The notes below the pieces were generated by a model. The model was not told the origin of the DNA and made no database searches. It saw only the letters and a list, made by a program, of their open reading frames with translations. A program made the position numbers and the translations under genes. Of a stretch of 64,000 nt of DNA, positions 11,661 to 23,200 are shown in pieces (position 1 is the first letter of the stretch; each line of letters starts with the position of its first letter). Source of the stretch: Chamaecrista fasciculata (Eukaryota > Streptophyta > Magnoliopsida > Fabales > Fabaceae); NCBI GenBank assembly GCA_003254925.1, contig QANZ01027534.1, positions 1 to 64,000 on the forward strand. Reading direction: 5' to 3'.

Positions 11661-12838
11661 ACAGAGCAAATCACATGCCCTTATTTGACACTTTTTAAAC
11701 CACGGGGACCCTTGAAAATGGGCCAAACCACAGAAACCTTCTGTGTAATTTACCCTAAAATTTAATCAAGGTCAAATTAAACATTTGATCCATTTAGTTT
11801 TATTAAAATTATAATTTCATCCCTATACTGTAATTACATATGATTTAGTCCTTATAGTTTCATAATGACGACAATTCAATCCACACATATTGTTATAACA
11901 TTATTATTCAAATGACGTGACAATCAAAATTATTAAAAGAATACATGTGGCATTTGATGAGTCATCTAAAAATGCCACATGCTACCATGCTACCATATGT
12001 AATATAATAAGATCAAAAATAAAACTCATAGACAATTAATTAAAGTCCTAACGTGATTAGTTTTAAGATCAAGGTCTCAATCAAAATTATTTTAATTCTT
12101 GATCAAGAAATTACCAATTTAACATCTCTGATATTATAATAACAAGAATCACATTGAGTACATTATTATTCTGAAATTGCAAGAAATAACAATACCTTTA
12201 GTCATCCGGGTTTATTGTCATTACTCAATTTGTTAATTGCTCCAAAACTTTTACCATTAGTGTTGAATTGTCAATTGAGATGAAGTTTGCATCAAATACT
12301 GTCATTGCTTAATATGTTTCTAAATTTTTTGACCGAACTATATGCATTATATGATATGTACTTTAAAATAATGCTGCAAATTCAAACCTATGCATGTCTC
12401 TTTTGCTTTTTTTTTTTTTTAACTAGGTTCTGAGAATTTTTCAGAGTTGAAGGCAATTTCCTTGACTACAATAATGAAGTTCACTAATTTGGTGGAGCAA
12501 TATTTGCCTTAATAGCTCAATAGCTTAATAGCTTGGATGTAATAGTTTGAACTGTCATTGCTTAATAGCTTTGTAAACTTTTTTACCCAACTATCATTGA
12601 ATTGTCATCTATCAATCTCTTTCGGTTTATTAGCGAAACTTCAGATTCGATTTGTTTCCTTTGCAGATTAGCTCCTAAATTCGGTGTCCTCTTGCAAATA
12701 CCCGGGGAAGTGTGGTATGTAAATTTATGACATTCATTTTAATATGGGATAGAATTTGTGTTTGGGATGCTTCATAAATTGAACTGTCATTGCTTAATAG
12801 GTTCCCTAAGACTCACTACCATACTACATATCTGGATG

Positions 12839-12944
12839 TAAAACATAATGATACACTTATTTTTACAGATGTTTGAGCAGTTTGAACTGTCTTATTGAAC
12901 TCTCAAATTTATATGATAATGATACACTTATTTTTACAGAAATA
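12839..12944. repeat. Short tandem duplication inside the Helitron
   Basis: AATGATACACTTATTTTTAC occurs at about 12847 and again at about 12919. Nearby, ACTGTCATTGCTTAATA-like words recur at ~12299, 12549 and 12781. These suggest local duplications in captured DNA. Confidence 0.55.
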
Positions 12945-13660
12945 TATTGTTTCTCAACAGAGAGAAAGCCAAGTTCACAGTTTGAAGTCTCAAATTTAAA
13001 GTGTTTTATTTTTCATGACTAATATTCAGTGCTGTTGAACTCAAAAGGCCAAAACAAAGCAGAAAAAGATGGGCCACCAAATATTTCCAATATCTAGGGA
13101 CTAAATCCGACATTAGGACAAAGTTAGGGACTATGAATATTTCTTTTGGTTTCCCATCCTTTTCCAATAACATGTGCAATAAAGGTTATTCACATATCAT
13201 ATTTTATTGCTTATCTTGGGTTGCTTGACTTATGATGCATGAAAACTAATTGAAGGTCGCAGCTAAGGATACAATAAACTTAAGAGTTTATTGTATCTAC
13301 ACCTAAGCAAATGCCTCAATGACACATCACGCATCACTGCCCTTGAACTAATCCTACATTGCCACATTCATAGTTTCACAAGTACAACATTTGAATTTGA
13401 TGTCTCACATGAATCATTCATCCTTCCCCTCTTACCCACTTCTAGGTGAGTTTGGGACAGATATATGGGTACTGTGATATGAGTACTGTCCAACTTTTTT
13501 TCTTCAAAAGTTGTTGATTTATAGATCATTTTTTGATTGAAGTATAACGGATTGGCTACAAGGATTATACTAAATGGATATGTGAACTTGGAAGAATATA
13601 TGCTCCATTTGAGAGCCACTAATAGCTACCAGGATTATTTGATATGGATAATACTTTGAA

Positions 13661-13864
13661 AAGTTAGATAGTTTTAAGTTAGAATTCTTGATCAATTTTA
13701 AAATTTGACAAATAGATGGTTGTGTCAAATTTATAATTTAGTCCCTGATTTTAAGTTAGATAGTCTTAAGTTAGAATTCTTGATCATTTTTATCTGTTTC
13801 AGGCATTTCAAGCTACAAATTATTAAAGTTGTGTCAAATTTATAATTTAGTCCCTGATTTTTAT
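13661..13864. repeat. Imperfect tandem duplication inside the Helitron
   Basis: Two blocks, AAGTTAGATAG(T)TTAAGTTAGAATTCTTGATCA (13661 and 13753) and GTGTCAAATTTATAATTTAG (about 13724 and 13832), alternate, giving a roughly 92-108-base repeat period. Confidence 0.65.
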
Positions 13865-14640
13865 TAATCATTTTCTGATCTTGACTATTATGACAAAGTT
13901 AAACCTAAAAAATGAAACTGATCTGATTTACTTTTTATGAGATTTGGATCCAAAAATCTCAACCAAACTGGCCTGATTTACTTTTTATACAAAAATCTTT
14001 TGGATTTGATGATGATGATGTTTTTAGTCTCAAAATTAACATGTGTATGTGCATTGTTTTGGGTTTTTTAGTTGTTAGTCGTTACGTAGTTGAAGTACTG
14101 GTGTTTGCAAGGTTCTTTTCTATGATATATATATATAAACATAGATGCATCTTAAGGTGAAGATCTCAATGGTTAGTTGCAAGAGAAATCTCTTCATGTT
14201 CAGATCTCAATGGTTGCTCATATCTGGATATAGCGATGTTTCTGCAGTGTCTCCTATTGATTATCAATCAATGGGTGCTTAAAATTAAAAAATAATTAAT
14301 ACAAGTAGCTTGATTCTTTGTGTTATACTAAAATGTAATAAATAATGAATTTTAGTGCTCTGTGTTCCAAGAACAATATCACTATTATTGAAAAGTATTT
14401 TATCCCATTTAACTTCCATTTCCAATAACTACTAATTGTCATTGCAAATATTTTAACTCTATTCTACACCACAAGGAAGCTGTACTAGAGGAGTACTTGC
14501 ACTACCACAAGACAAAGATGAAATATAGCCTCTATTTTAATATTATGAGACATTTCTAATCTTTTTAATTGAATCTCTCTAATTAAATGGGAAATTCAAT
14601 TCATAGTTTAGTCAATTTGTGATAAAAATATTTACTCATG

Positions 14641-14739
14641 TTAAATCTACTAAACAGCATGGATGGAAAATATGTCTTGACCGTAGGAGAAGATGATTTA
14701 GTTCAAGTTTATAGCGTAGAAGAGAAGTCTCACCTTAAG
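14641..14739 (+). pseudogene. Captured WD40-repeat exon (WDR20-like) in the Helitron
   Basis: The frame encodes SMDGKYVLTVGEDDLVQVYS, a WD40 blade. From memory it closely resembles plant WDR20-type WD40 proteins, where a Gly-Gly-Glu-Asp-Asp core is usual (here Val-Gly-Glu-Asp-Asp) and Trp replaces this Tyr. The exon ends at an intact splice donor (CTTAAG|GTGAGA), so genomic rather than reverse-transcribed DNA was captured. No further exons follow before the Helitron end, so no functional protein is expected. Confidence 0.6.
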
Positions 14740-14894
14740 GTGAGATCAATGATGTTGAATATGGGTGTTTTTATTATTCAGATGTCTAATATATTTTATA
14801 TATCTTTGCTTGAGTGTTGTCATATTGAATATGAGTGTTGATTTTCAAGTTAAGTTGTGAAGATTCCCAATGATGTAAATTGTCAGGAAAAAAA

Positions 14895-14923
14895 CCCGTG
14901 CGAACGCACGGGTCTCATACTAG
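14895..14923 (+). other. Helitron 3' terminal hairpin and CTAG end
   Basis: A perfect 8-bp stem with AA loop (CCCGTGCGAACGCACGGG, 14895-14912), then TCTCATA and CTAG (14920-14923) followed by T. The stem-to-end distance of 11 bases is canonical for plant Helitrons. Confidence 0.9.
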
Positions 14924-15040
14924 TATATATAAATATATGTCGTGTCGTGTAATGTAATTTTTAAAATTTGACTTGTTAGTGTGTACGTGTCGTGTCCCAT
15001 GTCCGTGTCAGTGTCCATGTTTCATAGATAATCATCATCA
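14924..15040. repeat. Right part of the dispersed repeat split by the Helitron
   Basis: Begins TATATATAAATATATGTCG, matching the continuation of the uninterrupted copy after ~34450, and ends in GTGTCCATGT motifs that mirror those near 7740. Confidence 0.7.
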
Positions 15041-15051
15041 TAATTAAATAG

Positions 15052-15474
15052 TGATCAAAGTACAAATTTGATCTCATATATTTTGCTCAGTTTTGAATTT
15101 GGTCTTGTATCTTTTTTATTGTTTTTTAATCACACATCTTTGCAAAACGTCTCAGTATGATCTCATATCTTTTAGTCGAGTTATAAAATTGGTCACATAT
15201 CTTTACAAAATTGGAAAGAGACCACTTTTGCACTTGATCTAAAGATATAACACCAATTCTACAATTGACACAAATATATGGATTATCAAAAAAAAATTGA
15301 CACAAATATATGGGACTAATATATAACAAAAAAATACATTTGTAACAAAAAAATATATAAGACTAAATTAGGACTTAACCCAAAGATATGAGACCAAAAG
15401 TGCGACGAAAAAAGATATGAGACTGAATTGAGAATTGAACAAAACATATGGGACCAAATTGAAACTTTACCTTA
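15052..15474. repeat. Foldback element of the 'TTTGGTC' family
   Basis: The left arm with repeated TTGGTC..ATATCTTTT motifs is mirrored by a right arm with AAAGATATGAGACCAAA motifs. It belongs to the upstream block duplicated at 18455-19771 (copy there ~18452-18852). Confidence 0.6.
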
Positions 15475-16357
15475 AATACTTTAATTTTGTTACTAATTGA
15501 AGAGATATTAAAGATTTCAACACTCAAATACAATCCAAATATCCAATTAACTCTGTAATTAACGAGGCTTTTACCACAATCGCAAATCACGCGCGTACTT
15601 GTTATTGACTCCACTTTCACGTGTACTTTACGCGTCTCTTCACCCACGTTTTTCTAATTTTAGAAATTAGAATTTTCTTTCTAATATTATTAATTATTAA
15701 TTCATTATCAATTTCTTTTTGTCATTTTCTAGAATTCTCAATTTTCTTTTTTATTTTCCCGAGAAAGTGCCGTTTGTAAATAGTCAGTTAGTCACTGACA
15801 TCACACTCTCACAACAAAACACACAAAGAAACTCCTAGTCAAAACGTCATTCCCATCCCTAAATTATAGAATAAATCTTATTTTCGTCCTTAAATCATTT
15901 TTTGTTTCATTTTGATCTTTAACCTTTTCTACCTGACATTGATGATTTATTCATGACATATTATAGTAAGTAAATTGACAAAATAAAAAAAATAATTATA
16001 AATTTATATTTAACATGTTAGTACTACAAAGAAAAATTATTCTTTTTCTTTATTCACTTATCAATATATAGTTCTTTCTAGTTGTCCGTGCAAGTTTTAC
16101 AACAAAACTAGAAGAAATCACATTTTGAACTAAAAATAATAAAATGAATAGAAAATTTTGAGGATCAAAATGGAATAAAAAATAATTTAGAGATCAAATA
16201 AAATTTATCTTATAGTTCAGGGACCAAAATGATATTTTCACATAAAATCATTAATCTATTTTATTCTTTTCATCATTTTTGCTTGCTTGCTGATATTTTC
16301 AACCACCTTCACCTTCTTCTTCTTCTAATCTTTCGCTCTTTCTGGTTTTGCGTTTTT
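15060..16357 (+). repeat. Orphan copy of the GAUT4 upstream region
   Basis: This block matches 18455-19771 over almost its whole length: foldback arms, an ACGCGCGT..TTGTTATTGACTCCA segment, a TTTTCCCGAGAAAGT..GCCGTTTGTAAA segment, a second foldback (about 15855-16230), and a CTTCACCTTCTTCTTCTTCT leader-like stretch. Similarity stops near 16357, before the position equivalent to the gene's leader. It therefore duplicates regulatory DNA without coding sequence. Confidence 0.75.
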
Positions 16358-16710
16358 CTTAGTTTTTAAAAGGGTCTTTTAAATGATATCAACTTATATC
16401 CTATCATATACTCCACCTCATTGAAAATGAAAACACAAAATTACCAAACCAATTATCAATGGTGGTGAGTAGTTTCTCTCTTGATAATGCCTACACTGTG
16501 TTTTTGTGTATGTAAGAAGAAGCTATGTTTGAATTTGTGGTTTTGTTATTTCCATGTGCTGCAATTTGAATCAATGATATGTGGCTAAAAACTAAAATAA
16601 GGTAAAACAAACAAACCCCATGATTTTGATATTTATATAATAATATCACCAATCTATTGTCTCCAACACCATACAATTTGGCTCTTTTCTTTTTGTACAA
16701 ATATATATTT

Positions 16711-16886
16711 ATGAGATTTTCATGGTATTAAGTGGTATATTGTTATATTGTAATGAATAAGTCATTTATGTTAAAACTTCACTCAATTTAATCATGATTT
16801 TCAATAAAATAAAATATTTGAGTGTTTGGCGGTATATATATTTTTATAAGTACACAAATCAATCTCAATTTGGCCAAAGCAAAAGA
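16711..16886. repeat. Dispersed repeat, copy B (related to 6776-7010)
   Basis: It shares TTTCATGGTATTAAGTGG, a TATTGTTATA..TGTAATGAATAAG block and the tail CAAATCAATCTCAATTTGGC-like sequence with copy A. Confidence 0.65.
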
Positions 16887-18454
16887 AAACTGTATTTTTT
16901 TATTTAGAAATATTTGAGAATAATATGAAAATATTTGAAATTAATTAATTTGAATTATGATTTTGATTTTTTCAGAATACAATTATACATTGAAGTGCAT
17001 TTATTAATTTTCACTTTCTTATTCAGTCGTTTTAAGAAAAAAAATGTCAACAAATTCATCTCTAAAAAAAAAAAAAGATAAACTACCCACATGGAAATGG
17101 CTTCCTTTCATTCTTTAAAAAATATAATTCTAAAAAACAATTTGACGATAATATAGTTTAATATAACAGTGCTAATTAGTACCAATATATTGAAAGAAGA
17201 ATTAAGTTGACTCATATTTATTTAATTTTTATGGCGTCTATAAATAAATACATAAAATTAGTTGTTGTCACCATATAAATAGTCTGTGTTTTGTTGCAAT
17301 CAGGCTTTGTACAGCTATTTACTTTAATAACGAAGTAAAAAGGTTCTGATTATTTAAAAAATGCAATGTCCATAATACATAATAATAAGAAAGTCTGCAA
17401 CCTCAGTTTTTTTATTAACATTACATTGATTCACGTGACACCATATATTTTAAAGTATAATAATTTATATAAGTATTTAAGTGAATATATATATATATAT
17501 AATTATATAGTGATATAATATTTACACACAAAAAAATGAAGATCTCAATTCTTTTTAACTGCTTGATGTACTAATATCTGATCTGGATCTATTGTTCACA
17601 TTTAAATTTTTTTATAACTCTTAGAAGTAATTTAAAAAAATGTATGCAACTTGCAATATTATTAAATACCAAATGGAAAATTGGTGGGACATATTATTGG
17701 TGAACATACTCCTACTATGTCAGCTAACCATATTAAATAAATTAGCATGATAATAATAAAAATGGTCAAATTTGCACTTCTTGCCATTAAATAAGACATG
17801 CCTCTCTGTAATGAATTTAATAAGCACTGTGATTTGCATATTAATTAGTGGCCTTTACTTGTGATTTAAGTATTGAAACCAAGAGAATGAATGAATGATA
17901 CAAGTGGATTTTGTAAGTATTAAATTACATGCTAATTATTGATGTGAGTTTGTTCAAGGAGTAAATTGTTTGATATCATTTAAATAAGGATTAGTTTATA
18001 ATGTAAATTGGGCATTACTTGTAACTAGTGATGTAGTTTCATCTACAATTTTGACTTTTGATTAGTTAAAAAAGTTATTTTTTTCTTTTATTATTTTTTA
18101 GCATTAATTATTTAAAAAATAGAGATTATGACAACTCATAATTATATGCAATTGTATACATATGACAAGTTGTATTTTAGAAATTTCCTTTAAATAAAGT
18201 ATCAAATTTAAAATTTTGTGAATATAACCTTTTTATTAGAAGATTCTCCCTAGCCTAATGCGTGCCTTGACATAATTGGAATCTAAATTAATCAAGATGA
18301 AACTCTAAAAACAGACAAACAAAAAAATTATTACATGCTAATTCGTTTTTTATAATTTTTTTAAGATAATATTTTTTTTTTGTTTGAATTAGCATGTAAT
18401 ATTTTTTAGAGCCCAATGATCAAATTTTTATTAAGAGCTATACACAATCAAATT
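16887..18454. other. AT-rich intergenic stretch, nothing identified
   Basis: No gene, RNA or element ends recognised; homopolymers and TA runs (about 17488-17502) dominate. Confidence 0.5.
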
Positions 18455-19771
18455 TTGATCTCATATTTTGTTCTCTCAGTTTTTAATTTATATCCTTTTA
18501 ATCCAATATCTTTGCATAAGTCCCAATTTTTTTTTGATAAACACAATAAGTCCCAATTTGTTTTTATATCTTTTGGTCAGATTATATAATTGATATCATA
18601 TATTTGTAAAAAAATCAACCAATGGTTGATCTTTTTGTAACGGTACGAAACTACTTTTATACTTGACCCAAAGATATATGACAAATTTTACAATTAACCA
18701 ATATGTATAAGACCAGATCTGGAATAAAAAAAGATATAAGACTAAATTAGAACTTAACCCAAATATATAAGGTCAAAATTGCAACGAAAAAAATAGACCC
18801 ACTTAAAAATTAAATAAAAAATATAATATCAAATTAAGATTTTGCCTTCAATACTTTAATTTGTTACTAATTGAAGAGTTATTAAAGATTTCAACATTCA
18901 AATACAATCCAACTCTGTAATTAACGACGCTTTTACCACAGCCACTAATCACGCGCGTGGTTGTTATTGACTCCACTTTCACGTGTACTTTACGCGTCTC
19001 TCTAATTTTAGAATTTTTTTTTCTAATACTATTAATAATTAATCAATAATCTCTTTCCTTTTTTTTTTTTTTTCATTTTCTAGAATTCTCAATTTTCTTT
19101 TTCATTTTCCCGAGAAAGTTGCCGTTTGTAAACAGTCACTGACATTACACTCTCACAACAAAACACACAAAGATTACACTATTATTCAATGGCTATCATA
19201 TAAAATCCTCCTAGTCAAAACATCATTCCCATCCCTAGATTGTAGAATAAATTTTAGCTTCGTCTTTAAATCATTTTTGGTTTCATTTTGATCTTTAACC
19301 TTTTCTACTCTAGTAAGTGATCAAAAAAAGAAAAATCACAAATTTTTATTTAACATGTAATTAAAAACAATTTTCATCTTTGTTAACTTAGTTATCAAAA
19401 TATGGTTCCTTCTAGTTGTCCATGTCGGGTTTACTGCAAAACTAGAAGGAATCACATTTTGAACTATAGTAAACAAAATAGAAAATCTCAAGAATTAAAA
19501 TTGAATAAAAAATAATTTAGAAATCAAAATGAAATTTATCTTAGGGACCAAAATGATGTTTTCACCTAAAATCTTTAATCTATTTCTTTTTCACTTTTGC
19601 TTTTTCGCAATTTGGCAATTTCTCATTCTCTTTCTCTTTCTTATCTTTCTTCTTTCTTTCAGACTCATAGAAAACCCTTGCCTTCATTTTTGCTTGCTTG
19701 CTGTTATCTTCAACTACCTTCACCTTCTTCTTCTTCTAATCTCTCGCTCTTTCTGGTTTTGCATTTTTTCC
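18455..19771 (+). promoter_or_regulatory. GAUT4 upstream region (second copy of the duplicated block)
   Basis: It lies directly upstream of the GAUT4-like leader and is duplicated at 15060-16357. It contains two foldback repeats (about 18452-18852 and 19225-19545) separated by a conserved non-repetitive core (about 18860-19160) with CACGCGCGT, TTCACGTGTAC (a G-box-like CACGTG core) and TTTTCCCGAGAAAGT. That core is the likeliest promoter-relevant part. Its conservation in both copies is seen; a regulatory role is inferred. Confidence 0.55.
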
Positions 19772-19949
19772 AAAACGAGTACGAACGTTATAAATGATAG
19801 TGGTTATTGAAGAACGCGTTTTTTCTGTTTTGTGATTAGCGAACACATTATTACACACACGAACATAACGCATCTCACTCAGTTTTCGGATCGGATAACA
19901 AAAAGAGAACGAAAATGCGTTTTCTTTCTCTCTCCCTTCACAACTCACT

Positions 19950-20129
19950 GTAAGTTTCTGAGATTCGCTTCTTCATCCTCCGTCTTGAAGCTTTTGCCCT
20001 GATTTTTCTTTTTTCTTTTCTTTTTTTGGGTTTCCCTCAGATTTCAGACAAAGTAAAGTGGGTTTTCTTTTTCTTTTCTTCTTCTGAAAACCCTTTTGTT
20101 TCTTTGGTTGAAATTTTGTTTCGTTCCAG
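19950..20129 (+). other. Probable 5'-UTR intron of the GAUT4-like gene
   Basis: A donor ACT|GTAAGT at 19950 (conventional phasing ambiguous by one base) and a TTTCGTTCCAG acceptor ending at 20129 bound a T-rich 180-base stretch. The start codon at 20220 follows 90 bases later. Confidence 0.5.
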
Positions 20130-20219
20130 TGTTCTCTGAGATAGAAAATCTGTGTCGGCGCTCAAGAAAGCGACAGTAGAGTTCCTTGTTCGCAGATTTG
20201 CCTCCTTCTTGAGTGGAAA

Positions 20220-23200
20220 ATGGTGGGTTTGAGAAACGTTGTGCTGTTGTTGCTTTGCGTTACCGTTGTTACTCCGATTATTCTCTACACTGATCGTCTC
20301 GGTAACTTCAAGTCGCCTTCTGGTGAGTTTTAGATTCTCTTCTGGTTTAATCGCTCAGCCTTTGCTCTCAGCTAATGTCTGTCTGCTTTCTGTTTCTTTT
20401 TTGTGAAATTTGCAGATAAACAAGACTTTATTGATGAAGTTGCTGCTTTTGTAAGTGATACCTGTGGAAAAAAAAAGTTTTGTTTGTATATTTCGGTGAA
20501 GAGGATCTTTGGATTTCACATTTTTCTTTCATTTTGTCTTGCCAGACGTACAGAGCAGGAGATTCTGGCCATTTAAATCTGTTACCCCAGGTAAAATTTC
20601 ATAATATTGGAGAGTTTTCCTTCCTTTTGATTTCCAAACTTCTTGCTGAAATTCCTCGTCTCATAAACAGGAAACTTCAACCGCCCTTAAAGAACCAATT
20701 GGGGTTGTGTATACAGAGGGTACAGCTAACACTAATGCTTCTGAAGGTATTTTATTTGGGCTTTCTGTTTTGTTCATCCCTGTTACTTTGTAACTTTCAA
20801 TCTTGTACATTTCTGATCTAGTTGTCCTTTTGACCTAGATTCGCAATTGGCTGAATCAAGAGAGCATGTGTCTGCTAGGGTATTGTCAACTACAAATGAG
20901 GAGGAACAAGGTAAAAGAGAGAACCCCATCAAACTGATAACAGATGGAGGTAATCAAGAAGATCAAAACGGCAGCATCTTGGAGAAAGCTGATGCAACTG
21001 GTGAAAATGTAAATGGTGAGGATGCGTTAGATGTTGATGATATCGATGCAAAACTCACTAAACCTGCTCATGTTACTAAAGCATCTCAAAACATGGTAGG
21101 TGTCAATATTATTGCCTTTTAATTTTGCTGTCTCTTTTTGTTAATTTGCATCTGTTGCTGCATTGCTCACATTGACCTATCAGTTTACTTTTATGATTTC
21201 TGTGGTCGGGAAAAAAATAGTCATCTTATCAGGAGTTTGAGGTCTGACTTTTGGGCAGCTCTGACATCGCACGTTTTGAATTGCTTATAGAAATTTTGTT
21301 CATTTGTAAAGACATCCTTTTGATCAAGTCTAGTTGATAAATCTGTCTAGTTTTCCTTGCAATCTTAATTATATATAATTTGCTGGTTTCTTAAAATTTA
21401 GTTTGAGTATATTGGTAAAAACTGACAGATAAGTCAACTGAGAAGATGTCATATTAATTCTACGTCATGTATCCATTGCCATACTTGAAATTTAATTTTA
21501 CTCGTCTTTCTGCTTACTCCGGTCAACAGTACCCATTTTAGTTGCGAATGGGATCAAATAATGTTGGCATATTGTCTCTCAGTACACTTGGCTTCATTTT
21601 GTTTCGGAAAATTACTTTAATTCAATAAAGGAGAATTAACTGCAATGCAAGACTGGGATTGTATTACATTTTGTGCATGTTCTTTCAGGTTACAAAGCAG
21701 GAGCAACGAACGACTGGAAGTTCTAGCAAAGTAAATAAAATACATGTATCATCTGAAACCAATAAGCAGAACGACCAAACCCCAGCAGATACTCGGATAC
21801 GACAACTAAAAGATCAGCTGGTCAGAGCAAGGGTTTATCTTTCACTTCCAGCTATAAAAAACAATCCTCACCTCACTCGGGAGCTACGTCTAAGGGTAAA
21901 GGAAGTTTCACGAACACTAGGGGATGCAAGCAAAGATTCTGACTTACCTAGGAAGTAAGTGCTTGTTTAAGAATGCTGGTATACATGTCGTTATGTTGCG
22001 CTGATATGTTGAACTCTCAAGTTCGCTATTTCCTCTTTTTAAGTCTCATCTGCAGCTGCAAATATCAATCTTGATATGTTGAACTCTCAAGTTTGTGATT
22101 TCCTCTTTCAAGTCTCATCTGCAGCTGCAAAATATCAATCCTAATGAATAGTTCAATTTCTACCCCGAGCTACATAATTTATTAAGTATTAACTCATATA
22201 TTATTAATGCAGTGCAAATGAGAGAATGAAGGCGATGGAGCAGTCATTGGTGAAAGCAAGCCAAATCCAAGATGATTGTGCTGCTGTCGTGAAGAAGCTC
22301 AGGGCTATGATCCACTCAACAGAAGAGCAGCTTCGTGCACACAAGAAGCAGACCTTGTTCTTAACACAATTGACAGCAAAAACACTGCCCAAGGGCCTTC
22401 ATTGTCTTCCATTGCGCCTCACAACTGAGTATTATTACCTGAATTCTTCTCAACAAGAGTTCCCAAATCAAGAGAAGTTAGAAGACCCTCGACTATACCA
22501 TTATGCTATTTTCTCAGATAACATATTGGCAACAGCTGTTGTTGTGAATTCAACTGCTTTCAATGCTAAGGTAAAAATAAATTTTCTTGACTTTTTTTTT
22601 TTGGTTTCCAAGATGATTGAGTGAAATTTAGAAGGAAATATGTTATTGCCGTTCTGCAACATTATAATAATGGTAGTTTAAAAATTTTGCAGGATGCTTC
22701 GAAACATGTTTTCCACATTGTTACTGATAGGCTCAATTATGCGGCCATGAGGATGTGGTTTATAGAAAATCCACCGGGCAAGGCAACCGTTCAAGTTCAG
22801 AATATTGAAGAATTTACATGGTTGAATTCAAGTTACAGCCCTGTTCTTAAGCAGTTGGGTTCTCCATCTATGATAGATTATTATTTTAGAATTCATCGGG
22901 CTAGTTCTGATTCAAACTTGAAGTTTCGAAATCCGAAGTATTTATCTATCTTAAACCACCTTCGGTTTTACCTGCCTGAGATCTTTCCAAAGCTCAACAA
23001 AGTGCTCTTCTTGGATGATGACATAGTTGTGCAGAAGGATTTGACTGGTCTTTGGTCAATTGATTTGAAAGGAAATGTAAATGGGGCTGTAGAAACTTGT
23101 GGAGAAAGTTTCCATCGCTTTGACCGATATCTCAACTTCTCAAATCCTCTCATTGCCAAGAATTTTGATCCTCGGGCTTGTGGATGGGCATATGGTATGA

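Larger units (their letters stand above)
7929..14923 (+). mobile_element. Non-autonomous Helitron, ~7.0 kb
   Basis: The element begins TC (TCTATTCTCTAAGATATAAT) and ends CTAG. It lies between A (7928) and T (14924), the canonical Helitron target. An 8-bp hairpin, CCCGTGCG-AA-CGCACGGG (14895-14912), sits 11 bases from the 3' end, as rolling-circle termination requires. The flanks join into the same sequence as the related repeat at ~34450 (AATTATTT then TATATATAAATATATGTC), which serves as an empty site. No Rep/helicase frame is present, so it must move in trans. The interior is a patchwork of AT-rich DNA, short tandem duplications, a possible MITE (11464-11660) and a captured WD40 exon (14641-14739). 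Confidence 0.87.
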
